The position numbers and the translations under genes were made by a program. The notes under the pieces were generated by a model. It saw only the letters and a program-made list of their open reading frames with translations, searched no databases and had not been told where the DNA came from. This document shows, piece by piece, positions 12,594-20,238 of a stretch of DNA of 39,136 nt (positions are counted from its first letter, which is position 1; each line of letters starts with the position of its first letter). Location of the stretch: IMG/VR virus record IMGVR_UViG_3300044522_000545, positions 1 through 39,136 of that record, one strand, 5' to 3'. The stretch comes from a virus.

Positions 12594-12601
12594 GATAAAT
12601 A
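12594..12601 (+). promoter_or_regulatory. T4-type late promoter box (leaderless geometry)
   Basis: GATAAATA, ending 5 nt before the ATG at 12607. Confidence 0.72.
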
Positions 12602-12606
12602 CCTTC

Positions 12607-13146
12607 ATGTCCAACTCATTTAATGACTCAATCAACCGCATTCTCCTAGAAAGTCGCAATGTAGATCTTTCAGGAAAATACACCTTGTTCACTCTTTATA
12701 CTGACAACACCGCTACCCTTCATATCTTTGAAGACGCAGGGAGTTATGAAGCAATGAAATTCAAATTTTCGTCAAACGATAACATCAAGAGACTTGGCGC
12801 GACAAAACTTCCAGAAAACACCACTTTCAAGAAATTGTCTGAATCCTTGGAACGCAAGTTCAATGTTCCGAAGGACACCATCAACATCCGTACTCACGAC
12901 AAGGCTCAAGAACAGCCCACAGAGGCTCCTGTAGCCCCAAAGGCAGTCAAGGAGTCCTCCAAGACACCCAAGAAGGGATCGGTCTTAGAGAGCGTTCTAC
13001 GGGGCAGAGAGAAGTTCAACGCGAAACCACGAAATCAACAAGAGATCAACAGCCTTCCTACAGAGGCAACGGAACCGTCAATCAATTCGTTTAGACCCAA
13101 TTCATCTCAAAAAATTGATATGTCTAATTTTCAAGGTTTGGACTAA
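12607..13146 (+). CDS. putative head-packaged protein, 179 aa
   Basis: The ATG at 12607 is 5 nt after a late box with no Shine-Dalgarno. The N-terminus MSNSFNDSINRILLESRN has an L-L-E site near residue 15. Residues about 20-95 form a small alpha/beta domain (GKYTLFTLYTDNTATLHIFED); the remainder is Pro/Lys/Glu-rich and probably disordered, with RGREKFNAKPRNQQ and a C-terminal MSNFQGLD. No known family. It is followed after 3 nt by the next gene, probably coupled. Confidence 0.7.
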   Translation: MSNSFNDSINRILLESRNVDLSGKYTLFTLYTDNTATLHIFEDAGSYEAMKFKFSSNDNIKRLGATKLPENTTFKKLSESLERKFNVPKDTINIRTHDKAQEQPTEAPVAPKAVKESSKTPKKGSVLESVLRGREKFNAKPRNQQEINSLPTEATEPSINSFRPNSSQKIDMSNFQGLD

Positions 13147-13149
13147 CTT

Positions 13150-13572
13150 ATGCCGCACAACAATGACATTCCATATTTGGTCAAGTATCGCCTCCAAGGT
13201 GACGCAGGGCGCAGCCCTCGCACGGTCAAGGTCATGGCAAGAAATCAATCCGATGCCAAGAAGGCTGCTATCGCTTCCATCCCTGACGCTAAGATTATCG
13301 GTGGCCCGAAAGAACTCAAAGAGGGGACAGGAGACTTTGTTGCTAGTGTCGCAAAGTGGCTCTCTCGTTGCGTTGGCAAAACCTGCCTCGCGTACACTCA
13401 AGCCCCGATAGACCCCAACAGCGGAACTCTAGGTCATGTCCGCAAGCGCGTGACTAGAGAAATCGCTCAGACCGTTGGAAATAAATTAGTCAATATTGGT
13501 GATGGTAAGGCTGTAAAGACAACCATCACTGTAGGCAAGAAGCGTAAGGCAACTCCTCGCAAGAAACGCTAA
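13150..13572 (+). CDS. basic hypothetical protein, 140 aa
   Basis: Starts 3 nt after the previous stop. The N-terminal 50 residues (IPYLVKYRLQG ... RTVKVMARNQSDAKKAAIASIP) look like a small beta-alpha module; the middle holds two Cys (SRCVGKTCLAY); the C-terminus is very basic (GKKRKATPRKKR) and suited to nucleic-acid binding. No family recognised. Its stop overlaps the convergent gene on the minus strand by 4 bp, so no terminator separates them. Confidence 0.7.
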   Translation: MPHNNDIPYLVKYRLQGDAGRSPRTVKVMARNQSDAKKAAIASIPDAKIIGGPKELKEGTGDFVASVAKWLSRCVGKTCLAYTQAPIDPNSGTLGHVRKRVTREIAQTVGNKLVNIGDGKAVKTTITVGKKRKATPRKKR

Positions 13573-14525
13573 AGGATCACGCAGTTTTTAACTCTGCGTT
13601 TACTGACCGCCAACGGTCGTAGCCCCTTATATTCCATAAATGAATTTCTACTTTTATCACTTCTGATAATAAAGTAGACTTCGTCTTGTTGTCTCAGATC
13701 ATGAATAGATTTGAGAATTGCAGTAACCTTGAGGATCAATTCTGAATCTTTAATGGAATAGTTCCCGTTGAATGTGTGAATGATCACAGCCCCATTGGGG
13801 CTTATGTCTGTACCAAAGACCACATCAATTGATTCTGCTTTAGTTGCAAGTCTTGCGATGTTTTTACTGAGTTTGAAGTAAGGGACTGTTGCGTTTGGAT
13901 CTCCCATATGGACGATAGTGACCAATTCCTTCTCGACAGCCTCACGGATGAGCAACCTACCTTTCTCGCGATAGTAATTGTCAGCAGATTCCCAATTTTC
14001 CGCATCTTCTTTCTTTATTGAAAGTGGGTACTGATTGTTGTCTAAATCCACTAGAAGAATATCTGCCTTTGGTTTGTCGTGGGATTGAGTATATTCGGGT
14101 GGGGGTAGGATTGCTTTTATACAAGCATTGACCCGAAATTCCCTTTTATTAGTGCTGAACACCACATTGATTGGGCCATGTTTTTCAAGTACTCTGTTAA
14201 GAATGCTCAATAAGGTTGTTTCATTCCTAATGCCAGCGGACAGTCTGCCTTGAGCATTCTTCAACTTCACTAGAATAGAATATTCATTGCTAGCAACAAG
14301 CCCACCGATACTTGACCCTCTCAAATTCTTATCGTGAGGAAAGCCTGTTTGCTTTTCAATCTGTTTTAGTAGGGTGGGTCTATGTTCATCAGTAAGAACG
14401 ATGATCTGTTTTGCATTTGTGTATCTGTCGTTCTTCTTCTTGATCTCATAGCCAAGAATTTCTAGTTGATTGACAATTTCGTTTCGCTTCCCAATATTTT
14501 GATTTCTGACAGAGAGTTTATTCAT
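13569..14525 (-). CDS. candidate PD-(D/E)XK-type nuclease, 318 aa
   Basis: The segment KPKADILLVDLDNNQYPLSIKK (residues about 152-173) has the layout often seen in restriction-like nucleases: an Asp at the start of a strand, then a hairpin, then S-[VIL]-K. The glutamate or aspartate of the canonical E-x-K is replaced by Ser, as in some divergent families. An N-terminal basic region (residues 1-70) may bind DNA. It ends with TAG. Transcribed away from the RuvC-like gene, with only 25 bp between the two start codons. It could be a recombination or host-DNA-degrading nuclease; assignment is tentative. Confidence 0.72.
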   Translation of the reverse strand: MNKLSVRNQNIGKRNEIVNQLEILGYEIKKKNDRYTNAKQIIVLTDEHRPTLLKQIEKQTGFPHDKNLRGSSIGGLVASNEYSILVKLKNAQGRLSAGIRNETTLLSILNRVLEKHGPINVVFSTNKREFRVNACIKAILPPPEYTQSHDKPKADILLVDLDNNQYPLSIKKEDAENWESADNYYREKGRLLIREAVEKELVTIVHMGDPNATVPYFKLSKNIARLATKAESIDVVFGTDISPNGAVIIHTFNGNYSIKDSELILKVTAILKSIHDLRQQDEVYFIIRSDKSRNSFMEYKGLRPLAVSKRRVKNCVIL

Positions 14526-14537
14526 AAATGATTCTTT

Positions 14538-14545
14538 CCTAAATA
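14538..14545 (+). promoter_or_regulatory. T4-type late promoter box (leaderless geometry)
   Basis: CCTAAATA, ending 5 nt before the ATG at 14551, in the 25-bp divergent gap. Confidence 0.65.
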
Positions 14546-14550
14546 ATAGT

Positions 14551-15126
14551 ATGGCTTACACACTACATGTTCTTGGTGCAGTTGATTACTCTATGTGTTG
14601 TCCTTGCGTATGTATCTTTACTGGTGGAGCGGTCTTTAATTATGAGTCATGCATATTCTTTTATCTCACCGACACTAAGAAGTATGCCCAAAAATTCAAT
14701 GGAAACATCCACGGTAAACTTTTCTCTGAATGGGAAGAGGAAATGGAGAGGTACTGTTCTATTGCAGATTGGGCAATGGATATTCTCAAAGGATGCTCGC
14801 AGGTGGCTATTGAGGGTTATGCGTTTGGAGCAACAGGTAAGATTTTTAATATTGCAGAAAATACCTGCATTTTGAAGTATAAATTATACCAAGAGGGCAT
14901 ACCAACTACTATCATTCCACCGACTGAGAATAAGAAATTATTTTGTGGGCGCGGAAATGGTGATAAAAATGCAATGCACGATGCATTTCTAGCAGAAACT
15001 GGAATAAATTTGAAACTGATACTTACCCCAAATAAACAGGACTCTGTGTCGCCAGTTTCTGACATAGTAGATTCTTATGCGCTATGTAAGATTCTACATA
15101 GTCAAGTGATTCTCAATTCAATTTAG
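14551..15126 (+). CDS. RuvC-like Holliday junction resolvase, 191 aa
   Basis: RNase H-fold resolvase of the type found in T4-like cyanophages and marine phages. Visible features: the first strand GAVDYSMCCPCVCIF carrying the first acidic residue (D12), the central AIEGYAFGATGKIFNIAENT (E at about residue 90) and the C-terminal DAFLAETG and SPVSDIVDSYAL holding the last Asp pair. It would cleave branched replication/recombination DNA before packaging, a role filled in T4 by gp49. No Shine-Dalgarno; the ATG is 5 nt after a late box. Stops with TAG, overlapping the convergent gene by 4 bp. Confidence 0.82.
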   Translation: MAYTLHVLGAVDYSMCCPCVCIFTGGAVFNYESCIFFYLTDTKKYAQKFNGNIHGKLFSEWEEEMERYCSIADWAMDILKGCSQVAIEGYAFGATGKIFNIAENTCILKYKLYQEGIPTTIIPPTENKKLFCGRGNGDKNAMHDAFLAETGINLKLILTPNKQDSVSPVSDIVDSYALCKILHSQVILNSI

Positions 15127-15650
15127 CGGCTCGACACATCGACATCTTCATTGAGAGGTTGTGGAGTTGACATAACTTTTCTTTTTGTTATGTACCTCGA
15201 CCAATAGTACGACCCAACAGCCACAACCATACCCACATAGAAAAGTACTGCATACCAATTGATGCGGCTGAGACTTATCATAGTCCCCGCAGGAAGCACC
15301 ACAGGTGTTGTTGCAGGAATTGATGTTGATGTCGCTTCCATAGTTCTAATTGGAGTATTCTCAGGAAGAATCACAACAGAATCCTTTGGGAGAACAATTG
15401 TCATTGGTTCTTTTGTGTTCTGAACTAATACTTCAATAGGCACATCAATCTTCACTTCAGTCTTCTTTTCGGTCTTCATTAAAGTGTCAACAGGAATCTC
15501 TGCAATGACATCTTCAACGACAACAGATTTGGTTGGCTTGGTGAGTATATCAGGAACCTTCTCAGTGAGTGGTGGGGTTCTGATCTGTGTAGTGCATGAT
15601 GCAAGTGTGAATAGAACGAGAAGTGATATTGTAATGATGATGTTTTTCAT
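15123..15650 (-). CDS. candidate unimolecular spanin (lipoprotein with C-terminal membrane anchor), 175 aa
   Basis: Residues 1-19 are a lipoprotein signal peptide with lipobox LASC (Cys19 lipidated). Residues about 20-128 are periplasmic, Val/Thr/Pro-rich and probably extended. Residues 131-150 (NWYAVLFYVGMVVAVGSYYW) form a transmembrane helix followed by positive charges and a cytoplasmic tail. Outer-membrane lipid plus inner-membrane anchor in one chain is the defining layout of u-spanins such as T1 gp11, which disrupt the outer membrane at the last step of lysis. The ATG overlaps the stop of the holin-like gene (ATGA). A different envelope lipoprotein cannot be excluded. Confidence 0.72.
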   Translation of the reverse strand: MKNIIITISLLVLFTLASCTTQIRTPPLTEKVPDILTKPTKSVVVEDVIAEIPVDTLMKTEKKTEVKIDVPIEVLVQNTKEPMTIVLPKDSVVILPENTPIRTMEATSTSIPATTPVVLPAGTMISLSRINWYAVLFYVGMVVAVGSYYWSRYITKRKVMSTPQPLNEDVDVSSR

Positions 15651-16084
15651 GACTTGTTTCCCGCTGCTGCCGTTCCAAAGTAGAAACCAGATAAGGCCAG
15701 AAGTATTTGACGGTTCTCTTGTGTAAACAAGAATCCATGAACTTCAGTGAAGATTATATTTGTAGTCTGAGGAATAAGCCCAAACAGAATTTCAGGATTT
15801 GTGTCAACAACTTCTACAACCGTGGGAATACCAAAGAATGGGAGAATGAATGGAGCAACAATCGTTCCAAACAAAATCGTCAATACAATCATTTGTCTGA
15901 CACTCTTTCCAATATCAAGAGGTACTCGTTCGGCAGCACCTTTGCGAGTTGCTTCATCGTGGATCTTGTTTGCTGTTAGCCGTTCAAACATCTCCTTGTC
16001 GGCAATGCGTTTCTCTGCCATATGACGGAAGAGGAACCCCGCGAAACTTCCTCCGATCAGTGTAATAAGTTCAGTTGCTATCAT
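15647..16084 (-). CDS. holin-like membrane protein, 145 aa
   Basis: Start set at 16084, where GGAG lies 6 nt upstream; an in-frame start at 16132 lacks this. Three hydrophobic segments are visible: LITLIGGSFAGFLF near the N-terminus, MIVLTILFGTIVAPFILPFF in the middle and QILLALSGFYFGTAAAG at the end. Between the first two is a charged helix (EKRIADKEMFERLTANKIHDE). The three-span layout and the coupling to a spanin-like lipoprotein suggest a holin. No endolysin is adjacent, so it must be elsewhere. An alternative is another small inner-membrane protein. Confidence 0.7.
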   Translation of the reverse strand: MIATELITLIGGSFAGFLFRHMAEKRIADKEMFERLTANKIHDEATRKGAAERVPLDIGKSVRQMIVLTILFGTIVAPFILPFFGIPTVVEVVDTNPEILFGLIPQTTNIIFTEVHGFLFTQENRQILLALSGFYFGTAAAGNKS

Positions 16085-16135
16085 TGGACTCTCCGTTGTA
16101 ATTTGAGATAACATCATATTGAATCTACTCACTTT

Positions 16136-18622
16136 TTATATAAAGTTAGTTCTCTTTGTCATGGATCTTCGACGCTTACTATTTGCACGACCGCGCTTCC
16201 CCTTTGACTTTCGTGCCGCCTTGACTGCTCTGCGTGATCGAAGTGCCTTCTCGGCTCCACCAACCTTCACACAAGTTCTACCGCCCCGCTTTCCAAGTTT
16301 CTGACCTGTGGGACACTTGAAAATGATTTTCTTTTTACCACCACGAATGACAATCTTTCGTTTGGCTCCTTCAGCCAACAACTCAAGTTCTTCAGCCGAA
16401 ATGAGTTCTAGGGCAGTCTCAACATCAATGGTGTCAACCCCATGAACAACATAATGTGTTTCCATAAGGGTAGTGTTTTTAATGTCAAGAGATAGTTTCA
16501 AACTTTCTGCTTGAGATCTCTTTTCCATTGCTTGTTTTGCTGCTAGGACAACATCCTTATCCTTATGTTTCAATCCTTGACTAATATGTTCAGGAGTAGC
16601 ATTTGGGTGTTGCATTGCTGCATGGGCAACAGCATAATGCTCATGTTTCAATCCTTGACTAATATGTTCAGGAGTAGCATTTGGGTGTTGCATTGCTGCT
16701 CGGGCAACATCATAATGCTCATGTTTCAATCCTTGACTAATATTGTCAGGACTAGCATTTGGGTGTTGCATTGCTGCATGGGCAACAGCATAATTCTCAT
16801 GTTTCAATCCTTGACTAATATTGTCAGGACTAGCATTTGGGTGTAAGACTGCTGCTCGGGCAACCCTCCAATTCTCATGTTTCAATCCTTGACTAATATG
16901 TTCAGGACTAGCATTTGGGTGTGAGACTGCTGCTCGGGCAACATTATAATCCTCATGTTTCACTCCTTGACTAATATGTTCAGGAGTAGCATTTGGGTGT
17001 GAGAGTGCTGATTGGGCAACAGCAGCATCCTTATGTTTCAATCCTTGACTAATATGTTCAGGAGTAGCATTTCGGTGTGAGACTGCTGCTCGGGCAACAT
17101 AAGAATCCTTATGTTTCAATCCTTGACTAATATGTTCAGGACTAGCATTTGGGTGTGAGACTGCTACTTGGGCAACCCTCCAATCCTCATGTTTCAATCC
17201 TTGACTAATATGTTCAGGACTAGCATTTGGGTGTGAGAGTGCTGCTAGGGAAACCCTATAATCCTTATGTTTCAATCCTTGACTAATATTGTCAGGACTA
17301 GCATCTGGGTGTGAGAGTGCTGCTCGGGCAATCCTATAATCCTTATGTTTCACTCCTTGACTAATATGTTCAGGAGTAGCCTTTGGGTGTTGTATTGCTG
17401 CTCGGGCAACATAATAATCATTATCCTTCAACCCTTGACTAATATGTTCAGGAGTAGCATTTGGGTGTTGCATTGCTGATTGGGCAACCTCATAATTCTC
17501 ATGTTTCAACCCTTGACTAATATTGTCAGGACTAGCATTTGGGTGTTGCATTGCTGCTCGGGCAACCCTATAATCCTTATCCTTCAACCCTTGACTAATA
17601 TGTTCATGAGTAGCCTTTGGATGGCTGACTGCTGCTTGGCGAACACCAAAATACCCATCCTTCAACCCTTGACTAATATGTTCAGGAGTAGCATTTGGGT
17701 GTTCCATTGCTGCTCGGGCAACCTCTATCCGATCAGACTTCATCATTCTTGATAGAATTTCAGGATGAGTGTTTCTTTTGGGATCAGCAAAGTGGGCTTC
17801 AGCGTGACCTTTTCCAAACTCATCGTACATCTTGTGTTGCTTTTCAACACTTAGATTCTTGGCATCACCCGAAAAGAAATCATAGACCTCTTTTTTCTTA
17901 CCCGTCATCAAGGCACTTGTCTGCTTCTGAATATGATGCGCTTCATCAGGTCTGATCGTAGTATTGTCTTGATTCACAATACCTCGATCACCAAAACCAT
18001 GAGAACGAACCATTTCACCTCGATGGTTTGTGTAAAACAAGATCCCGTGACCATGCGAATAGTGCTTGAGGTGGGCTACATCATGATTACCTTTGACACA
18101 CCAAGTACAAGAAGAACTCGTATGCTTCTTGATTGTATTTGAGATTTTCTTGAATTCATCATCGTCCTTGACATCATTGACATGAACCTGATGAACATCA
18201 AGAACCCCATGCTCAGGATGTTGAATCTGACCGATATGGTACTTGTCCATACCCTCAAGTTTACTCGCTGTTACTGTTGATTTTTGGTCACTCTGAGATC
18301 GAAGGAATCTTGATATCGAATCGTGTGTATGATCCTTCAAGTTTCCCGTAAGATCACCATTGGTCTTACCTTTTCTCCATCCTTTGATGACATGCTTGAG
18401 ACTTAGTTCGTCTTCATTTGGATTGTAGGTCTTGTCCAAGAACTGTTTGGTGGCATAAGTCCCCTCATCATGACCTTGAACATGAGGATGCGCTGCCGCT
18501 ATTCTTCTTCTAGCCTCTTCAGGATCCTGATGAACCATAGGATGGTCTTTATGATGCTTCATGTACCGATTGATAAACTCATCAATTTTTGCTTCGATTA
18601 GGTATTCTTTGAATGATATCAT
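16136..18622 (-). CDS. 828-aa protein with fifteen 26-residue HEAT-like repeats and capsid-targeting-like N-terminus
   Basis: The N-terminus MISFKEYLIEAKIDEF resembles the T4 internal-protein targeting sequence, with L-I-E before Ala. Residues about 15-290 form a His-rich domain with CTWC and a GHGILFYTNHRGEM strand region. Residues about 308-697 are fifteen consecutive 26-aa units of the form HPNATPEHISQGLKHKDYxVARAAxx, a two-helix solenoid by pattern. After a helical linker with L-A-E (ELELLAEG) the last 80 residues are extremely basic with two Cys (FKCPTGQKLGKRGGRTC). I infer a packaged protein with a DNA-binding tail and a binding solenoid. The ATG overlaps the previous stop (ATGA). Confidence 0.8.
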   Translation of the reverse strand: MISFKEYLIEAKIDEFINRYMKHHKDHPMVHQDPEEARRRIAAAHPHVQGHDEGTYATKQFLDKTYNPNEDELSLKHVIKGWRKGKTNGDLTGNLKDHTHDSISRFLRSQSDQKSTVTASKLEGMDKYHIGQIQHPEHGVLDVHQVHVNDVKDDDEFKKISNTIKKHTSSSCTWCVKGNHDVAHLKHYSHGHGILFYTNHRGEMVRSHGFGDRGIVNQDNTTIRPDEAHHIQKQTSALMTGKKKEVYDFFSGDAKNLSVEKQHKMYDEFGKGHAEAHFADPKRNTHPEILSRMMKSDRIEVARAAMEHPNATPEHISQGLKDGYFGVRQAAVSHPKATHEHISQGLKDKDYRVARAAMQHPNASPDNISQGLKHENYEVAQSAMQHPNATPEHISQGLKDNDYYVARAAIQHPKATPEHISQGVKHKDYRIARAALSHPDASPDNISQGLKHKDYRVSLAALSHPNASPEHISQGLKHEDWRVAQVAVSHPNASPEHISQGLKHKDSYVARAAVSHRNATPEHISQGLKHKDAAVAQSALSHPNATPEHISQGVKHEDYNVARAAVSHPNASPEHISQGLKHENWRVARAAVLHPNASPDNISQGLKHENYAVAHAAMQHPNASPDNISQGLKHEHYDVARAAMQHPNATPEHISQGLKHEHYAVAHAAMQHPNATPEHISQGLKHKDKDVVLAAKQAMEKRSQAESLKLSLDIKNTTLMETHYVVHGVDTIDVETALELISAEELELLAEGAKRKIVIRGGKKKIIFKCPTGQKLGKRGGRTCVKVGGAEKALRSRRAVKAARKSKGKRGRANSKRRRSMTKRTNFI
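16532..17701 (-). repeat. fifteen tandem 78-bp coding repeats
   Basis: Exactly 15 units of 78 bp with no indel between 17701 and 16532. Units share the HPNA(T/S)P(E/D)(H/N)ISQGLKH core; variable positions cluster at K/E-D-x-x-V-A, the likely exposed helix. DNA identity between units is high, implying recent homogenisation. Confidence 0.95.
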
Positions 18623-18861
18623 TGTGTGAGAGGATTCTTTCTGCGCCACATAGGAGTCTTTGTCCGTGACTTGATAGGAGGAATCTCCCCCGTGGACACT
18701 CCCGCAAGACCCGCTCCTGAAGCCGTGTTAGCGACTCCTGCATCCTCGTCGAGCATGAACATAAGCATCTCCATCTTGGCAGGATCGTTCTGTGCTTCCT
18801 CTAGGAGAGCATTACCCTCTGCTTGAAGGGCTTCTGATAGTACTTGCGAGTATTTCTTCAT
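18619..18861 (-). CDS. small acidic protein with prohead-cleavage-like N-terminus, 80 aa
   Basis: Starts MKKYSQVLSEALQAEGNALLEEAQ: L-S-E before Ala at residue 10 fits the L/I-x-E rule of T4-type prohead protease gp21. The first half is an acidic helix (PAKMEMLMFMLDED); the second half is Gly/Ala/Thr-rich, then basic (RTKTPMWRRKN). It sits between two genes with ATGA overlaps at both ends, so its amount should track the repeat protein. It could be a head-core or scaffold peptide; no family recognised. Confidence 0.72.
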   Translation of the reverse strand: MKKYSQVLSEALQAEGNALLEEAQNDPAKMEMLMFMLDEDAGVANTASGAGLAGVSTGEIPPIKSRTKTPMWRRKNPLTQ

Positions 18862-19232
18862 ATTCTTCTCAATTCTTCGAAAAGTTCGTTGTCTAGACTT
18901 ATTTCTCTCAGAACCACTTCAGGAATCTCTTTGTGTAAAGTGTTGAGATATTGAAGATAAGTCTTTAGTTGGCTGTGATACTTCTGTTCCATCCTAAAGA
19001 ACAGAATTCTGTTCCCATTCTCAACCCCAAACACATTGATAAAGACCGTAAGGTGGTTGAGTATCAACCTATTACGCTGACTTCTGTCCCCATCAAGGCG
19101 GTTTATGAGCCTCTTGAGGTACTTGATCCTGTCCAAATCCTCATAGAACTCCTGTAGAGAAGTACATTGGGGATTATCATAATGTTCAAGTGCGAAGGCT
19201 ATGAATCCTTCTTCACATAAAAGGTTCATCAT
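18858..19232 (-). CDS. conserved hypothetical protein of T4-like phages, 124 aa
   Basis: The pattern ALEHYDNPQCTSLQEFYEDLDRIKYLKRL ... RLILNHLTVFINVFGVENGNRILFF is familiar from hypothetical proteins of T4-like cyanophages (DUF7207 by memory; not verifiable here). It is helical with no signal or membrane segment. Start set at the ATG pair at 19227-19232; upstream in-frame residues are not needed. First gene of a three-gene operon joined by ATGA overlaps. Function unknown. Confidence 0.72.
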   Translation of the reverse strand: MMNLLCEEGFIAFALEHYDNPQCTSLQEFYEDLDRIKYLKRLINRLDGDRSQRNRLILNHLTVFINVFGVENGNRILFFRMEQKYHSQLKTYLQYLNTLHKEIPEVVLREISLDNELFEELRRI

Positions 19233-19242
19233 AATGAAAATC

Positions 19243-19716
19243 TTATTCTTTGGTTGACATGTAAATTTCAGCGTCGAGAGAGTACAAGCCACCAGGAACA
19301 GCCATCTTGCGAATCTTTATATTTCCGTGCTGCTTTGCGCGAAGGAAGATGATATCGTCCGTGTATGCATTTCCTGTAACTGGGTGTTCGCCTTGAAGAT
19401 TGTCGTATTGAGATATCTTGTAAGTTCCTGATCCGCCATCGTAATCCTCAACATTGATGCCGATAGTTTGCAATTCAGCAAAAAGACGGTTGAGGGAATC
19501 GGTTGGGTGAAGGTGGGATCCCATCAACGAACGCTTGATGAAGAAGTTGATAGTTTGAAGGTTCTCTTCTTTCTCAATGTAGAACAACCCTTCCTTGTCA
19601 AGAGCAGATCGGTGGTTGGTATTGTAAGTTGTTTCCTTCAGAGTCGCAGTTCTGATGGCGTTTAGGGTCTTGGCTGCGGCATCTTGTAGGGGGTCTTTTC
19701 GCGTGAAATAACTCAT
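19243..19716 (-). CDS. hypothetical protein, 157 aa
   Basis: Two ATGs are possible (19728 and 19716); 19716 is preferred since GGAG lies 6 nt before it. The protein starts MSYFTRKDPLQDAAAKTLNAIR and has an alpha/beta mix (GLFYIEKEENLQTINFFIKRSL; FAELQTIGINVEDYDGGSG). I do not recognise it. It lies 10 bp upstream of the conserved hypothetical gene and probably belongs to the same late transcript; conservation of this neighbourhood in T4-like phages would suggest a neck or baseplate role, but this is not shown. Confidence 0.7.
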   Translation of the reverse strand: MSYFTRKDPLQDAAAKTLNAIRTATLKETTYNTNHRSALDKEGLFYIEKEENLQTINFFIKRSLMGSHLHPTDSLNRLFAELQTIGINVEDYDGGSGTYKISQYDNLQGEHPVTGNAYTDDIIFLRAKQHGNIKIRKMAVPGGLYSLDAEIYMSTKE

Positions 19717-19750
19717 TTTCTTCTCCATGTTTGGGCATTATTATGTATGA

Positions 19751-19785
19751 AAGAAAAGACGGGGAGTTTTTGGCTCCCCGTCTTT
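19751..19785 (-). terminator. bidirectional-looking terminator
   Basis: AAAGACGGGGAG and CTCCCCGTCTTT form a 12-bp stem; on the minus strand it is followed by TTTTCTTTC. It ends the transcript of the 41-aa membrane protein. Confidence 0.82.
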
Positions 19786-19807
19786 AATTTGATCGTCTTA
19801 GATGTTC

Positions 19808-19933
19808 TTACTTATTCCAGGGTAGTTTCTTTGAAAACCATCCCCAAAGAGGCTGACCAATCAAGGCTCCCGCAACGAAGATTACTACTGCGAAGAAAGC
19901 CGTACCTAGCGAACTTGATATAAATTCTGACAT
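19808..19933 (-). CDS. small membrane protein, 41 aa
   Basis: An ORF below usual length limits: ATG at 19933 preceded by AAGGAG 5 nt upstream, 41 codons, TAA at 19808. Residues about 9-28 (LGTAFFAVVIFVAGALIGQP) form one hydrophobic helix; the tail is Trp/Lys-rich (WGWFSKKLPWNK). It has its own terminator. Candidates are a lysis-timing, superinfection-exclusion or host-membrane protein; nothing decides between these. Confidence 0.72.
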   Translation of the reverse strand: MSEFISSSLGTAFFAVVIFVAGALIGQPLWGWFSKKLPWNK

Positions 19934-19990
19934 TTTTGCTCCTTTGTAAAGCAGGTTCTAATCTACTATATATGGTCATTTTTCAACGAT

Positions 19991-19998
19991 GCTAAATA
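19991..19998 (+). promoter_or_regulatory. T4-type late promoter box
   Basis: GCTAAATA, followed by leader with AGGAG before the ATG at 20017. Confidence 0.65.
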
Positions 19999-20016
19999 CA
20001 GTAGGAGACAATCACT

Positions 20017-20238
20017 ATGGCTATACAGTACACACAGTCGTTCGCGATCCCTTCGGGGGGATGGACAGGATCCGCTCAAGGCATCATTATTGGGGGAATC
20101 ACAGGCATTACCGCAAATGTCCGCTTGTGGGGTGACGGAACAAACGCATTGGTTCCTGTTTCTCTAGCACCAGGGGTTATCTTGGACATGAAAGTCCGAC
20201 ATGTGTTCCACTCAGGAACCGTCACAGGCTTGAATTAA
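20017..20238 (+). CDS. small virion-type protein, 73 aa
   Basis: Good Shine-Dalgarno (AGGAG) and late box. The protein is Gly/Thr/Ile-rich and beta-like (GIIIGGITGITANVRLWGDGTN; VSLAPGVILDMKVRHVF), the composition of small capsid-decoration or tail accessory proteins. It has no Cys and no charged clusters. No family recognised. Stop overlaps the convergent exonuclease stop by 4 bp. Confidence 0.72.
   Translation: MAIQYTQSFAIPSGGWTGSAQGIIIGGITGITANVRLWGDGTNALVPVSLAPGVILDMKVRHVFHSGTVTGLN

Noticed and set aside
382-15126. Global reassignment of TAG to an amino acid
   Set aside because: TAG is a sensible stop for the genes at 14551-15126 and 13569-14525, where read-through would extend into convergent genes; most other genes end in TAA or TGA.
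16532-17701. CRISPR-like or non-coding repeat array
   Set aside because: The 78-bp units are contiguous without spacers and continuously coding on the minus strand; plus-strand ORFs in it are shadows.
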